A stretch of DNA of 64,000 bases, taken from the NCBI GenBank assembly GCA_944385415.1, contig CALWXC010000001.1, forward strand, positions 1-64,000, given 5' to 3'. The DNA comes from an uncultured Oscillospiraceae bacterium. Its GTDB lineage: Bacteria; Bacillota; Clostridia; Oscillospirales; Oscillospiraceae. The position numbers and the translations under genes are program-made. Below the pieces are notes generated by a model. It saw only the letters and a list, made by a program, of their open reading frames with translations, had not been told where the DNA came from and did not search any database. Shown here piece after piece: positions 17,625-27,300 of the stretch (position 1 is the stretch's first letter; each line of letters begins with the position of its first letter).

Positions 17625-17642
17625 TTTGTGCTCGTGCACAAA
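17625..17642. promoter_or_regulatory. LacI-type operator upstream of the URO-D/ABC operon
   Basis: TTTGTGCTC|GTGCACAAA is an 18-base palindrome with a central CG and 8 of 9 paired positions, the typical LacI-family operator form. It lies 18 bases upstream of the URO-D start codon. Confidence 0.6.
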
Positions 17643-17845
17643 TTGTTGTAAAAGAAAATCCAGAGATACTTCCCGCAGTGTTTTGTCAAAAGCGGCCGGA
17701 CGGTTTCGGCCCTTTCTCAAGGGGTGGTTGTCATCTGGTTGTACCTATCATATGCCGCGGCTGACAGAAAATCAAGCATACAACTCACTAAAGATTGCTG
17801 GCCATTCTTATGCAATACTTCCAATTTATGCGCAATATATGCATT

Positions 17846-17863
17846 AATTTGCTCGTGCACATA
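17846..17863. promoter_or_regulatory. Second LacI-type operator copy, imperfect
   Basis: AATTTGCTCGTGCACATA shares GCTCGTGCACA with the site at 17625-17642, about 220 bases further upstream. Paired sites at this spacing would suit looping repression. Confidence 0.5.
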
Positions 17864-17974
17864 TTGTATATCTTGATTTTTCAACAATTTATTGCGAAAC
17901 CGATTTGGGGTTGGGACAGAACACGAAACCATATGCTGCACTTTGGTTTATATACCAACTCTTTCACCTGTAAC

Positions 17975-18011
17975 GCCCGCCCAGCACCGGTGAGCACGGT
18001 AGTGGGCGGGT
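17975..18011. terminator. Inverted repeat in the intergenic region
   Basis: CCCGCCCA (17976-17983) pairs with TGGGCGGG (18003-18010) over 19 bases. It lies between the leftward operon promoter region and the GntR gene end and may help end the GntR transcript. Confidence 0.4.
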
Positions 18012-18098
18012 GTCTGTATCAGCACGATAAGATAAGATTATCAGCATTTCATTATGAAAATACTTCCTAAATCTGTGTGACAAAGCTACCAAAGCGTA

Positions 18099-18184
18099 GA
18101 ATAAGCCCCTCAAGTGGGCAGAAATGAGTCAATAAAGCAGTTCAACGACGCATTTTTGCCTTCTTGAGGGGCACTGTCTATTCT
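18099..18184. repeat. Long inverted repeat, possible mobile-element remnant
   Basis: AGAATA and GCCCCTCAAG (18099-18114) are mirrored by CTTGAGGGGC (18163-18172) and TATTCT (18179-18184). The 48 bases between hold no gene. The layout resembles a small non-autonomous element or insertion-sequence ends, though a weak terminator for the GntR gene is an alternative. Confidence 0.4.
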
Positions 18185-18275
18185 GTGTTAAATTTTAGAG
18201 CTTGTACAGGTCCTCAGACCAGCCTATGGTGTGGAGTTCTGACCAGCGATGGATCATGCGATACTTTTTATGCAG

Positions 18276-19016
18276 TCAAAGTTCATTGCGATTCATCAGA
18301 TCAGACCAGATTTGCACGGTATCTTTAGCGGCCTGCTTAGCCATGGCGTAACTCTTGGTTTCCAAGGCCTCAATAATGAGGGCGTGAGCGTCGGCTGTCA
18401 AATCCCGATCAGCCTGCTGATGGGTGGTATAAATCAGATAGTGGCGGAAAAAGTCCATAATATAGTCATAGACAATCTGCAGCAGTGTATTGCCGCAGCC
18501 ATGGGAAAGAATTCGATGAAACAACAAATCATTTTCCACCAGTGACTCTGCGGGTGCCTTATCCGACAATAGCTGCTTGTGATATGCAAGGTTGTCTTTG
18601 AGCTGCGGCAGGATCTGCTCCGCTAACCCATCTTTTGACAGAATCAGTTCAAAGATGTCCCGTTCCAGTGCATAGCGTGCATCTGCCATCTCCTGAATGG
18701 AAGGATTGGCAATCAGCAGTGTAAATGCTAAGGGATTAAAAGTTTTTTGCGACAATGTTGTATTGATATATGTTCCGTCTCCGGGACGAATAGACAAAAC
18801 GCCAAGTGTTTCCAAGGATTTCATGGCTTGGCGAACAGATCCACGACTCACTCCGCACAATTCGGACAGTTCCAACTCAGAAGGGACACGGTCGCCTGGT
18901 TTCAACGCACTGCTAAGCAAGGCTTCGCGAATCTGAGAAATCACATAGTCTGGCGCCGACTGACCAGCTTGCGGGCGAGATTGCCAGGTGTAGGCCACAG
19001 ATGCATCAACTCCCAC
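18276..19016 (-). CDS. FadR-subfamily GntR transcriptional regulator
   Basis: A regulator of up to 246 residues with a GntR winged helix (about 24-85: VPSELELSELCGVSRGSVRQ, then MKSLETLGVLSIRPGDGTYI) and a FadR-type FCD ligand domain (about 105-235). FadR proteins respond to sugar acids or other carboxylates. The start is uncertain: GTG 19016 opens the frame, while GTG at 18998 is better placed behind GGGAG. It is divergent from the transketolase operon and probably binds the palindrome at 19200-19211. Confidence 0.87.
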   Translation of the reverse strand: MGVDASVAYTWQSRPQAGQSAPDYVISQIREALLSSALKPGDRVPSELELSELCGVSRGSVRQAMKSLETLGVLSIRPGDGTYINTTLSQKTFNPLAFTLLIANPSIQEMADARYALERDIFELILSKDGLAEQILPQLKDNLAYHKQLLSDKAPAESLVENDLLFHRILSHGCGNTLLQIVYDYIMDFFRHYLIYTTHQQADRDLTADAHALIIEALETKSYAMAKQAAKDTVQIWSDLMNRNEL

Positions 19017-19151
19017 ATTTTTTTTTTTGATTATACTATAAGAAATCGGAAAAATCTAGAAGGAAAATTTAATGAGTCAATAATGTGCATAAAAAACATG
19101 TAAAAACAATGTGTATATATCACAAAAAAATAAGAAATACAGAATGGAATA

Positions 19152-19179
19152 TTGACAAAAACAATAAAAAACATATAGT
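19152..19179 (+). promoter_or_regulatory. Promoter of the transketolase operon
   Basis: TTGACA (19152-19157) with TATAGT at 19174-19179 (16-base spacer) in very AT-rich DNA; TAGTAT at 19176 with an 18-base spacer is an alternative. Followed by the palindrome at 19200-19211. Confidence 0.6.
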
Positions 19180-19199
19180 ATATAACCATCAAATGTCTA

Positions 19200-19211
19200 A
19201 CGTTTAAACGT
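19200..19211. promoter_or_regulatory. Perfect 12-bp palindrome, candidate GntR operator
   Basis: ACGTTTAAACGT lies about 20 bases after the -10 box and before the ribosome binding site of the transketolase gene. This is a roadblock position for a repressor encoded divergently. Confidence 0.55.
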
Positions 19212-19238
19212 AGAATAAAAGATGGAGGAGTGTGTACT

Positions 19239-20063
19239 ATGACACAAGAGCAAATCCATGCCATGGCGCAGAAGCTTCGGCTGGAAGCTGTGCGGATGAT
19301 CTATGAAGGCAAGGACGGTCACCCGGGTCCGGCGCTGTCCATTGCGGATATCGTGGCCACCCTCTATTTCGACGTCATGAATATCGACCCCAAGAATCCT
19401 CAGTGGGAAGACCGGGACCGGTTCATCCTGTCCAAAGGCCATGCCTGCCCCATTCTGTACGCGGCCCTCAATGAACGGGGCTATTTTGAGCCCAAGGTAG
19501 AGCACTTTCAGCTGCGGCAGCTGCACAGCATGTTCCAGGGCCATCCCTCCATGCACAGCACGCCGGGCATCGACATGACCTCCGGTTCCCTGGGCAACGG
19601 TATTGCCGTCGGGGCCGGTATGGCCGCTGCCGCCAAGGTTCAGGGCCGGGACTTCACCACCTATGTGATCTGCGGCGACGGCGAATTGCAGGAGGGCGTC
19701 TGCTGGGAAGGCGTCAACATGGCAGCTGGCCGGAAACTGGACAACCTGGTGGTCTTTGTGGACCGCAACGGCTGGCAGAGCTACAAGAGTGTGGAATTCA
19801 CCGTTGGAAACAACAATATTGCTGATCGATTCCGTGCCTTTGGCTGGCACACCCAGGAAATTGATGGCCACAACATCGACGCCATCCGCAGCGCGGTGAC
19901 CATTGCAAAGAGCCAGAAGGGCGTCCCGGCCTGCATCGTCTGCGACTGCATCAAGGGCAAGGGCGTCAGTTACATGGAAAACAACAACAGTTGGCATAAG
20001 GGCGTCCCCACGGACGAGCAGTATGCCATCGCGGTCAAGGAACTGGGAGGTGCCGAAGCATGA
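19239..20063 (+). CDS. Transketolase-like protein, N-terminal (TPP-binding) subunit
   Basis: A 274-residue protein equal to the first half of transketolase. The thiamine diphosphate motif begins ICGDGELQEG (about residue 146) and is completed by NLVVFVDRNGWQ. Early histidines (HPGPALS, KGHACP) match transketolase substrate and TPP contacts. Split pairs like this include AptA/AptB, which act on apulose 4-phosphate, and many undefined C5 enzymes. ATG 19239 follows GGAGGAG. The stop overlaps the next gene's start, implying 1:1 synthesis with the C-terminal subunit. Confidence 0.9.
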   Translation: MTQEQIHAMAQKLRLEAVRMIYEGKDGHPGPALSIADIVATLYFDVMNIDPKNPQWEDRDRFILSKGHACPILYAALNERGYFEPKVEHFQLRQLHSMFQGHPSMHSTPGIDMTSGSLGNGIAVGAGMAAAAKVQGRDFTTYVICGDGELQEGVCWEGVNMAAGRKLDNLVVFVDRNGWQSYKSVEFTVGNNNIADRFRAFGWHTQEIDGHNIDAIRSAVTIAKSQKGVPACIVCDCIKGKGVSYMENNNSWHKGVPTDEQYAIAVKELGGAEA

Positions 20064-20997
20064 CGAACTTTAAGGGAACGAGAGAAGCCTTTGCCGCCGC
20101 GCTGATGGATATGGCAGAGGAACGTAAGGATATCATGGTGCTGTCACCCGATTCCTTGAAGGCCATGCGGGCCGTGGCGTTTGGAGAGAAATATCCGGAG
20201 CGCTATGTGGAGTGCGGCATTGCCGAACAGTGCGCCGTGGATGTGGCTGCCGGTCTGGCCAGCGCCGGTATGACGCCGTTCGTGGGTACCTACTGCGGCT
20301 TCCTGACCATGCGGGCCTGCGAGCAGATGCGGACCTTTGTGGGCTATACCAATCAGAACGTCAAGTTCGTGGGCGTCAACGCCGGTATCCTCGGCGGTGA
20401 GCGGGAAGGTGTGACTCACCAGTTTTATGAGGATCTGGCCATTGTGTCCAGCTTCCCCAACTACACCATCTTTACCCCCGCCGATCCGGCTCAGTGCTAC
20501 CATGCGGTCCAGATGGCAGCCAATACGCATGGCCCCGTGTATATCCGCGGCGGCAGCGGCCGCGAGGTGGATGTCTACGACAAGGAAGCCCCCTTTGCGG
20601 AAAGCGGCATCACCGTCTGGAAGGAGTACGGCAAGGAAGCCGTTCTGTTCTCCAACGGCTATGTCCTGGACCGGGTCCTGGCGGCAGCAGATCTTCTAAA
20701 GGAACAGGGCATCGGCGTCACGGTGGCGGATATCAACATCCTCTATGGCAAGGACCCCAGTGAGATCGTGAAGGTCATGGGCAAGTCCCAGCAGTATTCA
20801 CGGTGGAGGACCATAACATCAACGGCGGTCTGGGCTCCTACATCAGCCGTCTGGCCTGTGAGTACCAGCCCGCCCGGGTGACCCGCATTGCCTTGACCAC
20901 CTACGGTGAATCGGGCCCGGCAAAGGAGCTGGCCGACGATTACGGTTTCTCCCCGGCATCCATTGCCGAAAAAGTGAAGGAAACTTTGGGTAAATAA
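20060..20997 (+). pseudogene. Transketolase-like protein, C-terminal subunit, with a one-base frameshift
   Basis: The frame from ATG 20060 encodes the transketolase pyrimidine-binding domain (YVECGIAEQCAVDVAAGLAS, then FVGTYCGFLTMRACEQMR) and enters the C-terminal domain, but after KSQQ at 20794 it shifts to nonsense and stops at 20881. The correct sequence (VFTVEDHNINGGLGSYIS to VKETLGK) continues in the next frame to TAA at 20997. Adding one G after CAGCAG (about 20794) restores a normal 312-residue subunit. There is no homopolymer, so this is a true mutation or an assembly error. Without the tail the enzyme should be inactive. Confidence 0.88.
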
Positions 20998-21048
20998 AGA
21001 ATTGTTCCATTCCAATCGATGTGATATATATAGGAGGCAACTGCAATT

Positions 21049-21909
21049 ATGAGTAAGATTCGTGCGGCCGTGATCGGTGCCGGCGGTAAAATGGGCACCC
21101 GTACCAGCAAAAACCTGGCCAAGCTGTCGGAGAAATACGATTTGATGCTGGTGGAGAACGCACCGGCAGGCATTGACAGCATCCATGCCAGGGGCCTGGA
21201 GCTCACGCCGGTGGAGGAGGCATTGGCCCGCGCCGAGGTGGTGGTCTTTGCCGTACCCGATACACTGATTCAGAAGCTCAGCGCCATTTACGTTCCCATG
21301 CTGCAGCCCGGCACCGGCTTTATGATTCTGGACCCGGCCGCCGCTGTGGCCAAGGAGCTGACGCTGCGGGAGGACTGCACCTTTGGCGTGGCCCATCCCT
21401 GCCATCCGTCGTTCCTGCTGGACCAGGATACGCCGGAGGCCCGTGCAGACCGCTTTGGCGGCGACGGCGGCAAGCAGGATATCGTCATGAGCAAGATCTG
21501 CGGTGATGATGCAGTCTTTGCCAAGATGCAGGAGACGGCCCGGGATATGTACGCTGCTGAGCATGCCTACGTCATGACCTCGGAGCAGATCGCGTTCCTG
21601 GAGCCCACCCTGGTGGAGCTGCTGGGCGCCACTTGCCTCTATGCCATGTCCGAGACGGTGGATGAGGCCGAGCGGCGGGGCATCAACCGCGATGCAGCCG
21701 TATCCTTCCTGGCCGGTCATATCTACAATCTGACCTGCAACTTCCTGGGCTATATCCCCGGCAAGCCGCCGGTGTCCGACGCCTGCAAGGTGGCCATTGG
21801 TCTGGGCAATCGCCTGGTCATGCGGGAAGACTGGAAACGTATCTGGGACGATGAGGTGCTCCATAAGGTTATCCACACCATGCTGCATCCCGATGATCCT
21901 CAGATTTAA
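21049..21909 (+). CDS. Apionate-oxidoisomerase-like / PGDH_C-domain dehydrogenase
   Basis: A 286-residue NAD(P)-dependent enzyme. The Rossmann motif GAGGKMG occupies residues 10-16. The middle (DCTFGVAHPCHPSFLLDQ) and the helical C-terminus (SEQIAFLEPTLVELLGATCL and the DEAERRGI segment) match the phosphogluconate-dehydrogenase C-terminal family that includes D-apionate oxidoisomerase ApnO. The likely substrate is a branched or linear sugar acid. TATAGGAGGCAACTGCAATT precedes ATG 21049. It is the third gene of the rightward operon. The precise reaction is inferred. Confidence 0.72.
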   Translation: MSKIRAAVIGAGGKMGTRTSKNLAKLSEKYDLMLVENAPAGIDSIHARGLELTPVEEALARAEVVVFAVPDTLIQKLSAIYVPMLQPGTGFMILDPAAAVAKELTLREDCTFGVAHPCHPSFLLDQDTPEARADRFGGDGGKQDIVMSKICGDDAVFAKMQETARDMYAAEHAYVMTSEQIAFLEPTLVELLGATCLYAMSETVDEAERRGINRDAAVSFLAGHIYNLTCNFLGYIPGKPPVSDACKVAIGLGNRLVMREDWKRIWDDEVLHKVIHTMLHPDDPQI

Positions 21910-21963
21910 ATATCTGACAGATTTTTCTGATCATATACAGTATATAGGAGGTATTCTTCTATT

Positions 21964-22929
21964 ATGAAAATCGTAGTTTTGGATGGTTATACGGAAAATC
22001 CCGGCGATCTGAGCTGGGCCGGGCTGGAAGCGTTGGGCGAGGTGACGGTCTATGACCGCACCTCCTATGTGGACGCGCCCATCATTGCTGAGCGCATCGG
22101 TGACGCGGAAATTGTGGTCATGAACAAGACCCCCATCAGCCGGGAGACCATAGACAAGTGCCCCAATCTGAAGCTGATTGCGGTCTTGGCCACCGGTTAC
22201 AATGTGGTGGATTACACCTATGCCAAGGAAAAGGGCATTGCCGTGGCCAATGTGCCCACCTACGGCACCGCTTCCGTGGGCCAGTACGCCATTGCCCTGC
22301 TGTTGGAAATCTGCCACCATATCGGCCACCACAGCCAGACCGTTTTTGAAGGCAAATGGGCCAACCATGTGGATTGGTGCTACTGGGACTACCCCCTCAT
22401 TGAGCTGGACGGTAAGACCGCCGGTATCATCGGCTTTGGCCGCATCGGCCAGACCACCGGAAAGATTGCCAAGGCCCTGGGCATGAACGTCATCGCCTAC
22501 GACCTGTACCCCAATGATTCCGGCAAAGCCCTGGCCGAGTATGTGGACCTGGACACCCTGCTGGCCAAGTCCGACGTGATCTTCCTCCACTGCAACCTGA
22601 CGCCGGAGAATGAGAAGATGATCGACAAGAACGCCATTGCCAAGATGAAAGACGGCGCGATTCTGATCAACAATTCCCGCGGCCAGCTGATCCATGAGCA
22701 GGACGTGGCCGACGCGCTGAAATCCGGCAAGCTGGCCGCCGCCGGTCTCGATGTGGTCTACACCGAACCCATCAAGGCTGACAACCCGCTGCTCCAGGCG
22801 CCCAACTGCATCATCACCCCCCACATGTCCTGGGGCGCCAAGGAAGCCCGCCAGCGCATTATGGATATCACCGTGGACAATGTGAAATCTTTTCTGGACG
22901 GCAAGCCCACCAACGTGGTCAACGGCTGA
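21964..22929 (+). CDS. D-isomer-specific 2-hydroxyacid dehydrogenase, probable hydroxypyruvate reductase
   Basis: A 321-residue NAD-dependent dehydrogenase. The nucleotide motif GFGRIG starts at about residue 157, the substrate arginine lies in NNSRGQLI (about 240), the glutamate in YTEP (about 264) and the catalytic histidine in TPHMSWG (about 287). Family members reduce glyoxylate, hydroxypyruvate or similar 2-oxoacids. Because a glycerate kinase follows four bases downstream, reduction of hydroxypyruvate to D-glycerate is the best guess. AGGAGGT precedes ATG 21964. Confidence 0.9.
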   Translation: MKIVVLDGYTENPGDLSWAGLEALGEVTVYDRTSYVDAPIIAERIGDAEIVVMNKTPISRETIDKCPNLKLIAVLATGYNVVDYTYAKEKGIAVANVPTYGTASVGQYAIALLLEICHHIGHHSQTVFEGKWANHVDWCYWDYPLIELDGKTAGIIGFGRIGQTTGKIAKALGMNVIAYDLYPNDSGKALAEYVDLDTLLAKSDVIFLHCNLTPENEKMIDKNAIAKMKDGAILINNSRGQLIHEQDVADALKSGKLAAAGLDVVYTEPIKADNPLLQAPNCIITPHMSWGAKEARQRIMDITVDNVKSFLDGKPTNVVNG

Positions 22930-22932
22930 GCC

Positions 22933-24060
22933 ATGAACAAGGTCATTGTTATTTCCGATTCCTTCAAAGGCTCTCTCAGCAGCAGCGCCATCGCCCGCAC
23001 AGCGGAGGATGTGATCCGGCAGTTTTTCCCTCTCTGCCAGGTCATCGGGCTGCCGGTGGCGGACGGCGGCGAAGGCACTGTGGAGTGTTTCCTGGAGGCC
23101 GTGGGCGGGCAGCGGGTCACCGTGCCCGTCACCGGCCCCTGGGGCGAATCGATTGAAGCCGCCTACGCCCGTATGGGTGATACGGCTGTGGTGGAGATGG
23201 CTGCCGCCGCCGGTCTGCCCATGGTGGGCCAGCGGCTGGACCCGTCGCAGACTACCACCTATGGTGTGGGCCAGCTGCTGCGCCACGCCGTGGAACAGGG
23301 GGCCAAGCATCTGGTCCTGGGTCTCGGCGGCAGCGCCACCAACGACGGCGGCTGCGGTGCAGCGGCGGCCATGGGCGTTCGTTTCCGCAACGCAGCAGGG
23401 GAGACCTTTACGCCCGTGGGCGAGACCCTCTGTGAGATTGCATCCATTGATTGTACAGAGGTCAAGGCCCTGTTAAAAGGCGTTACCGTGGAGGTCATGT
23501 GCGACATTGACAACCCTTTGTGCGGCGACCGGGGTGCGGCGGCGGTGTTTGGTCCACAGAAAGGCGCTGACGCGGCCATGGTGCGGCGGCTGGATGACGG
23601 TCTGGCCTACCTGGCCGAGATCATCCAGCGGGACTTGGGCGCAGACGTGGCCGATTTGCCCGGCGCGGGCGCAGCCGGTGGCTTCGGCGGCGGTGCGGCG
23701 GCTTTCTTCGGTGCGGTCTTGCGGCCCGGTATCGAAGTGGTCCTGGACCTGGTACACTTCGACGAGCAGCTAAACGGCTGCGATCTCGTTCTCACCGGCG
23801 AGGGCCGCATGGACGGCCAGAGCCTGGGCGGGAAAGTGCCCATCGGCGTGTCCCGCCGGGCCAAACGGCAGAACGTCCCGGTGGTGGCTATCGTTGGCGT
23901 TACCGGTCCAGGCATAGAGCCGGTCTATGGCGAGGGCATCACAGCCGTCTTTACCACCAATCGGGAGGCGCTGCCCTTTGAAACGATCCGCAGCCGTGGC
24001 GAAGCCGATTACCGCCGGACGCTGACGGACCTGATGCGCTATACGAAAGCCCTCACATGA
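22933..24060 (+). CDS. Glycerate kinase (GarK/GlxK family)
   Basis: A 375-residue class II glycerate kinase that makes 2-phosphoglycerate from D-glycerate and ATP. The N-terminus SDSFKGSLSS (residues 8-17) and PVADGGEGTVECF (about 41-53) are family signatures, with the glycine-rich LGLGGSATNDGGCG at about 132-145 and LTGEGRMDGQSLGGK near 292. It is the last gene of the operon, just after the hydroxyacid dehydrogenase, and would feed the pathway product into glycolysis. Confidence 0.92.
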   Translation: MNKVIVISDSFKGSLSSSAIARTAEDVIRQFFPLCQVIGLPVADGGEGTVECFLEAVGGQRVTVPVTGPWGESIEAAYARMGDTAVVEMAAAAGLPMVGQRLDPSQTTTYGVGQLLRHAVEQGAKHLVLGLGGSATNDGGCGAAAAMGVRFRNAAGETFTPVGETLCEIASIDCTEVKALLKGVTVEVMCDIDNPLCGDRGAAAVFGPQKGADAAMVRRLDDGLAYLAEIIQRDLGADVADLPGAGAAGGFGGGAAAFFGAVLRPGIEVVLDLVHFDEQLNGCDLVLTGEGRMDGQSLGGKVPIGVSRRAKRQNVPVVAIVGVTGPGIEPVYGEGITAVFTTNREALPFETIRSRGEADYRRTLTDLMRYTKALT

Positions 24061-24101
24061 TTAAACTTGCCACTTCCAATTCTACATACACTGTCTCGCG
24101 C

Positions 24102-24133
24102 AAACGGAAGTCCTGAAGGACTTCCGTTTTTGC
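24102..24133 (+). terminator. Terminator of the transketolase/glycerate kinase operon
   Basis: Perfect 12-bp stem AAACGGAAGTCC (24102-24113) with its complement at 24118-24129, loop TGAA, followed by T residues. About 40 bases after the glycerate kinase stop. Confidence 0.88.
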
Positions 24134-24302
24134 ACATAAGTGAAGCTGCTGAGCGTATAACTTCTAAAAATGCTGGTCCTTCTGATGTACAGTTTAGTAA
24201 TGTAACGGGAACAGAAAATGCAGCATTACTTTTTGCGGCAATTTTTATAATCATTAATCCTAGGCGGAACGTTATAAAGTCGATTCCCAGGCGAAAAGGA
24301 AC

Positions 24303-24336
24303 ACAGCGGACCGGCGCAGGAATGCCGGTCCGCTGT
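24303..24336 (-). terminator. Terminator downstream of the M56 sensor gene
   Basis: ACAGCGGACCGGC (24303-24315) pairs perfectly with 24324-24336. It lies just beyond the minus-strand stop at 24355. The 170 bases between the two terminators hold no supported gene. Confidence 0.75.
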
Positions 24337-24354
24337 AAGTTTGTCAATGTCGGT

Positions 24355-27300
24355 TCAGTCTGTCGATTCCAGAAGGCCCATACACTCCAGGAGAACCGTG
24401 CCGACGGGCAGGTTTTCCCGCACATAGGCTTCGCCGTTGGCCCCATAGAGTTGGAGCACGGTTTCCTGCCAGTGGTCGAAGTAGTCCTGGGCATCGGCAG
24501 CATCATAGGCGATAGCCTCGCCGCCCAGGAGATTGTCCAGCAGGCTCCAGAGTACCGCCCCCCGCAGACCCTCGCTGTCGTTCCGCAGGAAAGAGTAGAT
24601 ACAGTATCGGAGCGTCGCGTTGTCCGTCTGGGCATCGAAGGAAAGCAGCATGCCGGTCTCCACGGGGTGGGCACTGAAATAGGCGGCTGTACTGCTGGCC
24701 TCGGGCGGCGTGGAACAGATCGTCGCTACCAGACGGTCAACCTCTTGGTACTGTGTCATCATGGCGGGAATCTGGTAGTCCAGGGACCAAAGGAGAATCT
24801 CAGCTGTCCGGTTGCCTGCATAGTACTCCACACCGAATTCCTCCGCCATGGTTGCGGCGTACTCCTTCATATCCTCAAAGGTGGGCTCCCCGATCAGGTC
24901 GGGGGTGGTCAGCCCTTCCACGTCGCCGGGGTGGACGGACCGGAGCAGCGCTTCCAGGATGATTCTGCGGTTGTCGGTGATGCTGCCGTCCAGCAATTGG
25001 GAAATGCTGTAATGCAGGGTATCATCCCCGTACCAGCACAGGGTCCGATAGACGGTATCATTGACGTTGAGCGGTTGACCCTGGTCCAGGGTTTGTTCCA
25101 GCTGGCCCATCAGGTCCTCCAGAACCAGCTGGATTCCCGTACCGGAATTCAGATGGAAGTGGGCGGTAGCCTGGGCATAGCAGGACTGGTACAGAGACAG
25201 AACGTAGCGGTCGCCCTGGGGAATGGCAGCGAACGCCATTGCCGCGCTGGACAAAGATGCAGGAAACCGCTCCTGGATGGAGGGATCCCAGCCTTTGCCC
25301 TCCTCTGGCTCCCACAGCTCCGTCAGCTGCAACACGTTGTTTCTATCCCGTTGGAATGTAAAGACCATGGGCAGTTCGCCGCTGATGCCGGACGGTTCCA
25401 TGGTTGTATGATCGCCGGAAAAGGCCTGATACACCACATAGGCATAGGCCGTCACCGTGCCGTCGGCGGCAGTTTCGGTGCCGAGAAGCCAGTGGGATTC
25501 CGTTAAATAGTCGTCCTGTGCTACCTCATCGCCGCACCTGCTGGCCACGGCGGCTGTGATGGCCTCGTCCAGACCGGTGGGCGTCGGCTGTACCTCGGTG
25601 AAAAGAATATGGGCGCCATCGCCTGTCACCAACTGCAATTCGCCAATTAGACCGCCGCCAAGCTCGATGGAAACCGTTTCCGCATGTTCCGTGGTGACGG
25701 TGGCGCAGCTGCCGTCGAAGGGTTCCCGCAGCTCTGCCCAGGGGCCCATGCCGCCGGTCCAGGAAGCCGTGTCAATCCACAGCGCCGTCTCCGGAATGGC
25801 GTCACCGCTGCGGGCAGCCACCCGGATCACCCGTCCGTCCCGGCTGACAGCCACCTCGGCGTAGGGCTCTGAAGTCGTGTAGACCTGGCTGGTGCCGATG
25901 GCGGTGTCCAGCGCCAGCGTCCGGGTGACGGCGTCGGCGGTCCGGTCGTAGACAAAGAGACCGAAAAAGCCGTGGAAAATCACCATATCGTCATTCGCGT
26001 AGTCGATCAGCACGTCCTGATGGGCGGAGGCTTTGGGGTCGGGATTGGTGACCGGCAGAGCCGACAGGCGATTGGCCGCCGCGTCCAGCCGGGCCATGAG
26101 TTCGGGGTGGAGGGCCGTGTATTGTTCCCCGTGCTGCATAACGGGCGTGCCGTCCTCAAGACGGAAGATGGGATGCTCGCGCACACGGATGGGTTCGCCA
26201 CCCTCGGTGGGCGTCTCCGTGGCGGTCAAAAGATAATAGGTGTCCGGCACTTCCACCGCCGGGGCGGCGGAGGACTTAACCATGACATCAAAGTAAATTT
26301 CATCCGCCAGAAAGCTGTCCGGGTCGTCAATGGGGGTCTCCACGCCGTTGCTTACCTGGGACAGGGTGGAGGTGACCTGAGAAGTGGCGGTATCGAATGC
26401 ATCAGCAGGAACAGTTTTTGTGTCGGGGTTGACCGTATCCGCGCCGGTGAACGTACAGGCCACGCAGACCGCGGCCAGCAACACTACAGCCACGACGGCG
26501 GGAAGTGCCGCCCTGGGCGTTTTTACAATGCGGCCCAGACGCACCTTGAGGCTCCGCTTGCCGGAGGTCATGGTGGTGGCAGTACACAGGATACCCGCGG
26601 CAGTTCGCCGGACGGCCACCATGTCCACCAGCGTTTTGCCGTAGGCCAGACGCTGCTCGACGCCCAACGCCTGAATGGCGGCCTCATCACAGGCCAATTC
26701 GCTGTCGGTCCGGGAGAGGGCTGCCGCCAGCCAGACCAGAGGATCGAACCAGTAGACCGCCAGCAGGGCGCTGCGGACCAGGGACCAGACATGATCGCCG
26801 TGGCGGTAATGGCACAGTTCATGGGTCAGCACATGGCGGAGAGATTCCTCCGATTGCAGCGCCCGGGGCGTCAGGTAGACGGCGGGCCGGAACAGGCCGA
26901 AGAGACAGGGAGAGACAACGGCATCGGTGACGTAGACCGGCAGGGGAGAGCCCTCCACCGGCACCGCCCGCCGCGTGGTTCGCAGCTGCCGCCGGAACCG
27001 GAGGTTCACCGCCAGCAGCCAAAGGGCGGCCACGATGGTTCCACCAGCCCACACCCCATAGGCAATTTGATGCCAGGGCAGTGACGGTTCCGGCTGTGCT
27101 GCCGCGTCCATGACCACGGGCACGTCCGGTGCCGCTGGGGCGTCCGGCTGCGGCGTTTGGTTGACGGTCGGCAGCTCCACCGGTTCAAATTGGGAATTGG
27201 AGGTATGCGGCGATTCCGGCTCAGCAACCGCTGCCGTTTGGGAAGTGGTTTCCCAGTGCTGGGACAGGGCTTCCGCGCCGGACAGGACGCTGAAAGAGGA

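Noticed and set aside
24067..24300. A plus-strand frame between two terminators, with a hydrophobic stretch
   Set aside because: No ribosome binding site, runs into antisense of the M56 gene and lies in terminator DNA; not supported as a gene.
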